NCBI GenBank assembly: GCA_022565805.1
Contig: JAIULZ010000024.1
Location: 1 to 38,595 of the forward strand
Direction: 5' to 3'
Source: Balneolales bacterium
GTDB taxonomy: Bacteria > Bacteroidota > Rhodothermia > Balneolales > Cyclonatronaceae
Length of the DNA: 38,595 bases
A program made the translations under genes and the position numbers. Numbering within the stretch: position 1 is the first letter of the stretch; each line of letters begins with the position of its first letter. This document shows, piece after piece, positions 1 to 6,139 of this stretch. Below the pieces are notes generated by a model, which saw only the letters and a program-made list of their open reading frames with translations, made no database searches and had not been told where the DNA came from.

Positions 1-51
1 TTTTGATCCAAGGAAGAAGGCGGGCAAAAGAGTGGTTTTGCAAAGCCTTCT
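1..51 (+). repeat. Dispersed hairpin repeat, copy A (truncated by window edge)
   Basis: This 51-base segment recurs on the opposite strand at 38469-38519 with one mismatch (position 32 against 38488). It folds as a stem: AAGAAGGC (14-21) faces GCCTTCT (45-51), and GCAAAA (24-29) faces TTTTGC (36-41), around a GAGTGG loop. The element probably continues to the left of the window, because the other copies carry a second hairpin on that side. It lies about 65 bases upstream of the histidine kinase gene. A contig end exactly inside a repeat is typical of an assembly break. Confidence 0.85.
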
Positions 52-116
52 ATTAGTAAACACGAACGAATCCAGAAAATTAAAGATATATATTTTAAAA
101 GGATATTGGGCTGAAT

Positions 117-1889
117 ATGAGTTTTATCAAAAACTTCCCAGATTATAAGCCGGCTGATTTATTCTCAGGTTCGGCGGATGAGGCAGAGCGTTTTTTAGAC
201 AAATTTAACCTTGATTCAAGCTCTAAAGAAAATGTAATCAGGCAGATTAGACTTATCAAAAAGTCTTCCGCAAACAACCTGAATAAAGGAGCTAAGATAC
301 TTTCCGGTACTTCAAATCAAGGGGAAGTGGTAAACTTTGCAATACAGACCGAAGAAAACAAAATCCACTTACTACGGATAAAAGAAGACTTGTATGTAAA
401 TGATTTCTTTGAGGCTAATGTATACAAATCAATTGTTGAGAAGCAGCATGAGTTAGTATGTCGTTTTTTACCGGATACAACGCTCATTTATATTAATGAG
501 GCCTATGCGAAAGAGTTTGGTGCCCAAAAATCTGATTTGATCGGAAAAAAATTTATACACTTTCTGCCTGTTGAAGATCATGAGCTATTATTTGATCATC
601 TTAAAAAAGTTGGTGCATCAGATACAATCGTGTATTCTTTTCATAAAGTAATAAAAGATGGGGCCGAACGCTGGCACGAATGGGCAGATTATGTGGTAGA
701 GCGAGATTTTGAGGGTAATCCGTCAATTTTTCAGTCAGTTGGCCGTCACAGAAAGAGCGATGTTTCGGATGAGCTTCGGTTAAAGGCCGCTAACGAAAAG
801 CTGCAAAAAACTAATCAGGATTTGGAAAGTCTGCTTAAAAACAGATCTTTTTACGTTATTAAAACAGATATTGAAGGCCGATACACCTATATGAATGAGG
901 TGTTTAAAACAAAATTTGAAGGTACAGCCCCAATGTTGGGAACAAGTTCTATGAATTCTATTATTCAGGAAGACTGGGAACTGTGTATTCAAACGGTGCA
1001 GCAGTGTATCGAAAATGTGGGTAAGCCATTCGAGGTAATGCTACGTAAGCCCTACAAAGACGGCTATATTCATAACAAGTGGGAATTTAAATGTTTAGCA
1101 GATGATTCTGGTAATCCCCGTGAAATTCTATGCGTGGGCTTCGATGTTAGCACCGAAGTTGAGTCTTTAAACCGGCTTAAAGAAGTTGTAGACCTGCTTA
1201 ACGATCAAAATGAACGGTTAAAAGAATTTGCACAGATTGTTTCCCACAATATTCGTTCTCACTCGTCTAATATCATGGGGTTAATTGAAATACTTATTCA
1301 TGGTAAAATAAAAGATAGTTTTAAAGAAGAGTCTCTGTTAGCCCTAAAAGACAGTTCCAATAAATTAGATGAAACCATTCGGGATTTGAATACTATACTG
1401 CACATGAGCGATAAAAGACGGCTTAAACCTCAGCTTGTTAATTTATCGGACGTTGTTAGAAGTGTTATTGAAGAGTTTGGCCCTATTATTGAGCAAAAAA
1501 ATGCGGTTGTGAACTTTAGTATAGATGGGAATCTCCAAATTGAAACTGTGAAATCGTATTTGAAAAGCATTGTATACCAGCTGATCCATAATAGCCTGCA
1601 GTTTCAAGATAAAAATAAAAAACAGTTATTAATTAATATATCGTCAAAAAATGCTTCAGATGCCGTTTATTTGATCATTGAGGATAACGGAATTGGAATT
1701 GATATTAATAACCAAAAGAATAAAATTTTCGAAATGTATCGGACATTTCATTCCACAGGTAGTAGAAGTAAAGGTTTTGGTCTCTTTTTAGTAAAAAATC
1801 AGGTTTCTTTCCTTGGTGGAGATATCGATGTAGAAAGTAAGTTAGGTTACGGATCTAAATTTACAGTTATGTTACCTTTGCAAGCTTAA
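117..1889 (+). CDS. Cytoplasmic PAS-PAS sensor histidine kinase
   Basis: A 590-residue hybrid-free sensor kinase that should autophosphorylate on histidine and pass the phosphate to an unlinked response regulator. No signal peptide or membrane helix is visible, so the sensing is probably cytoplasmic. Residues about 105-215 form a first PAS-like domain and about 240-350 a second (FYVIKTDIEGRYTYMN). The dimerisation/phosphoacceptor helix is near 365-430, with SHNIRSH and His377 as the likely phosphorylated residue. The ATPase domain follows: N-box QLIHNSLQF (Asn492), G1 box EDNGIGID (522-529) and G2 box GFGLFL (553-558). The N-terminal 100 residues match no domain I recognise. No receiver domain or partner regulator is encoded next to it, so the signal and output are unknown. 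The next gene is 487 bases away and the kinase appears monocistronic. Confidence 0.9.
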   Translation: MSFIKNFPDYKPADLFSGSADEAERFLDKFNLDSSSKENVIRQIRLIKKSSANNLNKGAKILSGTSNQGEVVNFAIQTEENKIHLLRIKEDLYVNDFFEANVYKSIVEKQHELVCRFLPDTTLIYINEAYAKEFGAQKSDLIGKKFIHFLPVEDHELLFDHLKKVGASDTIVYSFHKVIKDGAERWHEWADYVVERDFEGNPSIFQSVGRHRKSDVSDELRLKAANEKLQKTNQDLESLLKNRSFYVIKTDIEGRYTYMNEVFKTKFEGTAPMLGTSSMNSIIQEDWELCIQTVQQCIENVGKPFEVMLRKPYKDGYIHNKWEFKCLADDSGNPREILCVGFDVSTEVESLNRLKEVVDLLNDQNERLKEFAQIVSHNIRSHSSNIMGLIEILIHGKIKDSFKEESLLALKDSSNKLDETIRDLNTILHMSDKRRLKPQLVNLSDVVRSVIEEFGPIIEQKNAVVNFSIDGNLQIETVKSYLKSIVYQLIHNSLQFQDKNKKQLLINISSKNASDAVYLIIEDNGIGIDINNQKNKIFEMYRTFHSTGSRSKGFGLFLVKNQVSFLGGDIDVESKLGYGSKFTVMLPLQA

Positions 1890-2376
1890 ATAAACCAGGT
1901 GTTGCCCCTTTTCTGCTAATTTATATTTAGCTCAAAACTAAGTTTCGCTAATTAGTAATAATGTTATATTTCAAATAGATTTGATGCTAAAGAAAATATA
2001 CCACGAAAAATAAAAGTTGACATTAAGAAATTTCCATTGTAACATTTGCCGGCCTTGAACAAGGTTGAATAAACTATAAAAAAAATAATCACAGAAATGG
2101 ACGACAGTCATAGTTGCATAAAACATACTGATTTGCTGAGCGCTTCCTGCGAAAAAAGCTCTGTGATTGTCTGATTGCTCGAATAATTCTTAATTTGAGT
2201 ATCTGCTTCACAAGCCTTCCCGTGAAGCACGCCCTTAAATCTTATATACTCAGTCTGGTACCATTGTAAAACAGGTATGGTCTAATATGCTTGTTTACCG
2301 GTACTGTATGAGTTTGCTTGGTCGAACTGATATGTTTTGACTATGTTTTAGTGCATTTCTAAAAAGGGTAAAATAA
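1890..2376. other. Intergenic region, 487 bases
   Basis: No convincing gene is visible. A perfect 7-bp hairpin (GCTTCAC at 2205-2211, GTGAAGC at 2222-2228) lies about 150 bases before the next start codon and has no T-run, so it is not an intrinsic terminator. It could be a 5' UTR structure or an operator. A near-match to the Bacteroidota -7 box (TATGTTTTG around 2331-2339) precedes the next gene, but the spacing to an upstream TTTG is short, so no promoter is called. No clear terminator for the kinase gene was found. Confidence 0.4.
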
Positions 2377-3096
2377 ATGAAGCAAACGAATTACAACAAA
2401 TCAATTCCCGATATCGGCTTGTTTATCAGGATTGCTATCATGGTGGTTGTATCCGTATTTCTGCTTGTGGGTCAGGCAGCTTATGCACAGCAGTTCATTA
2501 TAGATGATGCTGCGGTAACAACCGAAAGATCAATACAAATAGAGAGTTGGTACGGCGAATTCGAATCTGAATTTGTTCCGGCAATTAGTGTTACGAGCTG
2601 GTTGGAAGCAGGAGTTGCATTAGCTTTCGATACTAAAGATAACTTTTCATTTGCGGGATATGCGCTCGAAGCTAAAGCAGTAAGCGCCGATTTCGAAGAA
2701 GCAGGCCGCGCGTTTGGTCTATTTGCAGGCTTCGGATTTAATAACGAGTCTGTTTTTGAAGAGTTTGTGGCTTATGTACCGTACAGCCAGCTCATTTTTA
2801 ATGAATCGTCGGCTCTTCACCTTAATCTCGGTATTGCAATTGCTGATAATGGTACCGATTGGGAAACCAGCCTTATTTACGGTTTTCGAACAGATATTGG
2901 TTTGCATGAGCGTTTTACGCTTCTAACCGAGGTATTTGCCGAAAATGATGTTTTTGGAGTTCAGGCTGGTGGTCGGTTTGGCATTATTCCAGGTTTACTT
3001 GAGATGGATGTTATGTATGGAAGTAGCCTGCGAAACAGAAACAGCTTTCCCGGCTTTACAGTGGGATTAGCCTTTACGCCAGATTCGTTATGGTAG
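2377..3096 (+). CDS. Secreted, probably outer-membrane beta-barrel protein of unknown function
   Basis: A 239-residue protein with an N-terminal signal peptide: a hydrophobic core near residues 17-34 followed by AYAQQ, with cleavage probably after AYA. The mature part alternates polar and hydrophobic residues and is rich in Gly, Phe and Glu. Segments such as FGLFAGFGFNN, LHLNLGIAIAD and FGVQAGGRFG look like transmembrane beta strands. The C-terminus (FTVGLAFTPDSLW) resembles a last barrel strand plus a short tail. I do not recognise the family; it is loosely like small porin or transporter-type barrels. The start follows a purine-rich AAAAAGGG about 10 bases upstream. It ends 41 bases before the Glu-Pro ORF, so it may share a transcript with the mgtE region, but a link to magnesium is speculative. 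Confidence 0.65.
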   Translation: MKQTNYNKSIPDIGLFIRIAIMVVVSVFLLVGQAAYAQQFIIDDAAVTTERSIQIESWYGEFESEFVPAISVTSWLEAGVALAFDTKDNFSFAGYALEAKAVSADFEEAGRAFGLFAGFGFNNESVFEEFVAYVPYSQLIFNESSALHLNLGIAIADNGTDWETSLIYGFRTDIGLHERFTLLTEVFAENDVFGVQAGGRFGIIPGLLEMDVMYGSSLRNRNSFPGFTVGLAFTPDSLW

Positions 3097-3137
3097 AACG
3101 ATAAATAAATTATATAACCCAATTAAAGCTTATCGAA

Positions 3138-3338
3138 ATGAAAAATAAAATAAAAAAATCTTTTTCAGAACCCGAACCCGAACCCGAACCCGAACCCGAA
3201 TTAAAAGAATCAGACTTAGCTCTGAGTCCATACTCAAATTATACAAAACGGTTCAAAAGGTCCGCTCATAGCATGAGGCGTTTAGGCCTCAGAAAGAATT
3301 ATTTCAATTTATCTAAAAATCTTCAGGCACAGTTATGA
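3138..3338 (+). CDS. 66-codon ORF with Glu-Pro repeat, candidate Mg2+-sensing leader peptide of mgtE
   Basis: The encoded 66 residues begin with a lysine-rich stretch, then an uninterrupted EPEPEPEPEPE run (residues 11-21), then a basic, Arg-rich tail. There is no signal peptide or membrane helix. The stop codon is 42 bases before the mgtE start. Known background: in enterobacteria the mgtL leader upstream of the Mg2+ transporter gene mgtA is short and begins with alternating acidic and proline residues. Such nascent chains destabilise the translating ribosome when Mg2+ is low, which raises mgtA expression. Here a Glu-Pro run near the N-terminus, directly upstream of an Mg2+ channel gene and ending inside a hairpin, suggests the same logic. 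That role is inference. The ORF could instead encode a small cytoplasmic protein, or be a chance frame. The upstream gene ends 41 bases earlier. Confidence 0.5.
   Translation: MKNKIKKSFSEPEPEPEPEPELKESDLALSPYSNYTKRFKRSAHSMRRLGLRKNYFNLSKNLQAQL
3168..3200 (+). repeat. Hexanucleotide tandem repeat GAACCC, 5.5 units
   Basis: Five perfect copies of GAACCC plus a final GAA, in frame with the short ORF and read as alternating Glu and Pro. Perfect short tandem repeats can change copy number by slippage. Each step of six bases would add or remove one Glu-Pro pair without shifting the frame. Confidence 0.95.
3210..3291 (+). promoter_or_regulatory. Two small hairpins inside the mgtE leader ORF
   Basis: TCAGA (3210-3214) can pair with TCTGA (3221-3225). 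TGAGGC (3274-3279) can pair with GCCTCA (3286-3291) around a GTTTAG loop. Both lie downstream of the Glu-Pro codons and upstream of the larger hairpin at 3324-3362, so ribosome position on the leader could decide which of them form. A regulatory role is inferred from position only. Confidence 0.35.
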
Positions 3339-3362
3339 TTGTATACTCATAGTCTGTGCCTG
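3324..3362 (+). promoter_or_regulatory. Long hairpin spanning the leader stop codon, just upstream of mgtE
   Basis: CAGGCACAG (3324-3332) pairs perfectly with CTGTGCCTG (3354-3362). Above a small internal loop, TATGA (3334-3338) pairs with TCATA (3347-3351). The TGA stop of the Glu-Pro ORF (3336-3338) is part of the stem, so a ribosome finishing that ORF would hold the structure open, while one that falls off early would let it form. There is no T-run after it, so it is not an intrinsic terminator. It sits 18 bases before the mgtE ATG and could act on translation initiation or on Rho-dependent termination. Confidence 0.55.
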
Positions 3363-3380
3363 GATAATCATGCACATATT

Positions 3381-4781
3381 ATGACATTACAAGAAAAGAA
3401 CTTCACAAACCTTAATCAGGCGCTTGAAACTGGAGATACAGCTAAGCTCCAATTATTCCTGGATAAATTAAATGCTGCAACTATTGCCGAATATATAGAA
3501 AGCCTGGAAACTCAAAATAAAATAAGAGTTTTCAAATCATTAAATCGGCAGAGACAGCTTGATGTACTCCGACAGCTTGATATTGCCGATGAATATGACA
3601 TATTATCCACTCAGGAAATTAGCTTTTTTTAACCAGCTGGTAGAAAAAATGCCACATGATAAAAGAGTGGATCTGTTAAAGAGTTTTCCAACCGAAAAAC
3701 GAAAGGAAATACTTAAAAAACTTGATCAGACGGAGCGTGAGGATATACAAAAACTCCTTTCGTTTGAAGAGGGAACCACTGGCTCTATAATGACCACAGA
3801 CTACGCGGTTCTGGATAAAGACATGACCGCTCAAAGTGCAATCGATAAGCTCCGTCTCGTTGCGCCCGATCGCGAAACTATTTATTACGCTTATGTTATC
3901 GATAAAAACCGCACATTACTTGGTGCAGTTTCTTTAAGACAGCTTATTACAGCCGAAAAAACGGATAAGGTATCTGAGCTAATGTCGAGCGACACAATTC
4001 GGGTAAAGGTAAGCGATGATGATCAAAAAACGGCTCAAATTATTAAAGAAGCCGATCTTATTGCGGTTCCGGTTGTTGATGAGAACGGACGAATCGTCGG
4101 AATTGTAACTTTCGACGATGCCATGCAGGTTTTGGAAGAAGATACTTCCGAAACTATGTACCAAATGGCGGGTATTACCGGTCGTTCCGACAGAGATAAA
4201 GAGCGGGAGCGGGATTTGGTGAATAGCAGTAAGTTGCTTCAGGGGTCACTTTGGTACCCAATCCGGCTTAGAATGATGTTCCTTTTTGTAACTCTGGCCG
4301 GGGGTTTTATTGTAGGTGGTCTTATCGACTTTTATGAAGAAGTACTCGAGGCTGTAATTGTAGCTGCGGTTTTTATCCCGGTTTTGATGGATATGGGCGG
4401 TAATGTAGGTACGCAGTCATCCACGATTTTTGCCCGAGGTCTGGCGCTTGGACATATAAATACCCAAAAATTCTTCTCCCATTTGACCAGAGAGTTTTCT
4501 GTTGGTGTGGTTATGGGCCTTGTTCTGGGTCTAATCGGTGGTTTTGTTGCATGGTTCTGGCAAGGTGCTCCTAACGGAATTCCGGAAATTGGCCTTGCAG
4601 TTGGTATCGGTTTGGCTGTTGTGGTACCCGTAGCTGCTCTGCTTGGGTTTGTGCTTCCATATATCTTGCTAAAACTCGGGTTCGATCACGCTCCCGGAGC
4701 CGACCCTTCATAACTACTATAAAAGATTTTACAGGGCTTGGTCTTTACTTTTATCTGGTTGCGACCTTCATAGGGGTGTAA
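3381..4781 (+). pseudogene. mgtE: mgtE magnesium channel gene with two opposite single-base frameshifts
   Basis: Read through both shifts, this is a complete MgtE-type Mg2+ channel of about 466 residues, the usual length. The N-terminal helical domain runs to the SFEEGTTGSIMTTD segment. Two CBS domains follow (about 135-255 of the joined protein, including IAVPVVDENGRIVGIVTFDDA). The membrane domain has the MDMGGNVGTQSSTIFARGLA signature. The first frame stops at 3630-3632 after a run of seven T (3624-3630); six T would keep the frame into NQLVEKM. The second frame stops at 4711-4713 after GADPS. Adding one T restores GADPFITTIKDFTGL and a normal last helix ending at 4781. The two shifts cancel, so N- and C-termini share a frame. 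Everything between is well preserved, which points to recent mutation, sequencing error in T-runs, or slippage rather than old decay. Start ATG 3381 opens MTLQEKNF; an in-frame TTG lies at 3339. Confidence 0.85.
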
Positions 4782-5053
4782 AGGTAATTATTCGTACGCG
4801 AATTTGTAATGCGGCATGTAGTTCTTGGTAATAAGGGCTCATGTCGCTTTTTTTCTTTAATTTTAGCTTGAAAACATAGCAGAATGAATGCTTTCTGCAT
4901 AAACATAAATGAAGCCAAAGTCGCCAGCCGAATTATTCTGTTTGAGTGATAATCCTTACTTTTACGAATATTGCACAACGTTGCAGCCGCATTGCAGTTA
5001 GAAATACACTCTCTGAATAGTTTTAAATCATTTTTATCATCGAGCATAACATT

Positions 5054-6007
5054 ATGCCTGTTATAACAGCTTTAAACCCTAAAGACCCTGTTAAAAAAGC
5101 GCTCATCATAAGTTTGTGCGTTTCCTCGGTCTCTCTTTCTCTTAAGGTGGGTGCATTTTGGGTTACAGGCTCGTCTGCGGCCTTGTCTGATTCTTTGGAG
5201 TCTGTTGTGCATTTGTTTGCAATTGCATTCGTGGTTTACGGCTATTATCTGAGTCTGAAACCAGCCGACGAAGATCATCATTATGGCCACGAGCGTGTAG
5301 AGCATCTCTCGGTTGGTGCAGAGGGTGCGATTATTATTATGGCTGGTATTTCTATTGTGTACTATGCTATACAAAGTATGATTCATGGTATTTCGATAGA
5401 AAATATGGGTACGGGCTTGTATTTACTCGTTAGCGCTGCTTTGGTTAATCTGGTGCTTGGTACCTATATTTTAAGAACCGGGCGAAAATACAATAGTATG
5501 ATTGCTATTAGCAACGGTAAACATACCTTAACGGATGTCTGGACCAGCGCAGGTGTTGTTATTTCATTGGTCATCATCCATTTTACCGGCTGGCTCTACA
5601 TCGATATTATCGTAAGTTTACTTATGGCTGCATATATAAGCTATGAGGCGTGGAAACTGCTCACGTTTTCCGTAAAAGGAATTATGGACACTCGTAATAT
5701 CGGTGCCGATGAGGCGATCAGGGGAGTGTTGGATTCGGATTTGCCCGGGGCAATTAAAGATTGGCATCATCTAAGGCATAGAACATCAGGTAAAACAACT
5801 TGGGTAGAGCTACACCTTGTTTTTGAAGACGGTATAAGCCTGAAACAAGCTCATAAAGATGCTACAATTCTGGAACGTAAACTAATCGATTCTATACATA
5901 GCGATGCTGTAATTACAATGCACCTCGAGCCCAGGGATGCGCATGATAAAGAGCACGAAATCTTAAAAGGCGCAAATAAAGAAAAAAGACTCGACGAGTT
6001 TATATGA
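5054..6007 (+). CDS. Cation diffusion facilitator family transporter
   Basis: A 317-residue CDF-family inner-membrane antiporter that should export a divalent metal such as Zn2+, Fe2+ or Mn2+ in exchange for protons. Visible elements are the first helix (residues about 17-38), the helix-2 metal motif SDSLESVVH (45-53), HHYGHERVEHL (75-85, the loop typical of the family), the helix-5 motif HTLTD (His157, Asp161), six predicted membrane helices up to about residue 200, and a cytoplasmic domain with WHHLRHRTSG and HLEP near the end. The usual D-x3-D of helix 2 is D-x2-E-S here, so the substrate cannot be read from the YiiP pattern. It follows mgtE by 272 bases and is convergent with glgP. Confidence 0.88.
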   Translation: MPVITALNPKDPVKKALIISLCVSSVSLSLKVGAFWVTGSSAALSDSLESVVHLFAIAFVVYGYYLSLKPADEDHHYGHERVEHLSVGAEGAIIIMAGISIVYYAIQSMIHGISIENMGTGLYLLVSAALVNLVLGTYILRTGRKYNSMIAISNGKHTLTDVWTSAGVVISLVIIHFTGWLYIDIIVSLLMAAYISYEAWKLLTFSVKGIMDTRNIGADEAIRGVLDSDLPGAIKDWHHLRHRTSGKTTWVELHLVFEDGISLKQAHKDATILERKLIDSIHSDAVITMHLEPRDAHDKEHEILKGANKEKRLDEFI

Positions 6008-6049
6008 TCTCTGGTAAACAGAGGCCATATAATCGGGGATAATCATCAT

Positions 6050-6090
6050 AAAAAAAGCAGAGAAAAAACCGAAAGTGGTTTCTCCTCTGC
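6050..6090 (-). terminator. Intrinsic terminator of glgP
   Basis: Read on the minus strand, GCAGAG (6085-6090) pairs with CTCTGC (6057-6062), with an inner AAACC/GGTTT stem. It is followed by seven T (complement of A6050-6056). The position, about 50 bases past the glgP stop, fits glgP termination. The structure could also stop the convergent CDF transcript, but that side has no T-run. Confidence 0.85.
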
Positions 6091-6139
6091 CTAATGTTAA
6101 AGTGAATGGGCCTGTTTAAAGCCTCATCTTCTTTGTTTC

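Noticed and set aside
3168-3200. CRISPR or other array
   Set aside because: It is a simple six-base coding repeat with no spacers; no CRISPR array was seen anywhere.
3339-3380. TTG 3339 as an earlier start for mgtE
   Set aside because: The extra 14 residues (YTHSLCLDNHAHI) are coded by the hairpin region and do not resemble MgtE; ATG 3381 opens a normal family N-terminus.
4751-5047. 98-codon minus-strand frame between mgtE and the CDF gene
   Set aside because: It overlaps the true mgtE C-terminus, and its product has mixed basic and Cys-rich composition with no recognisable motif.
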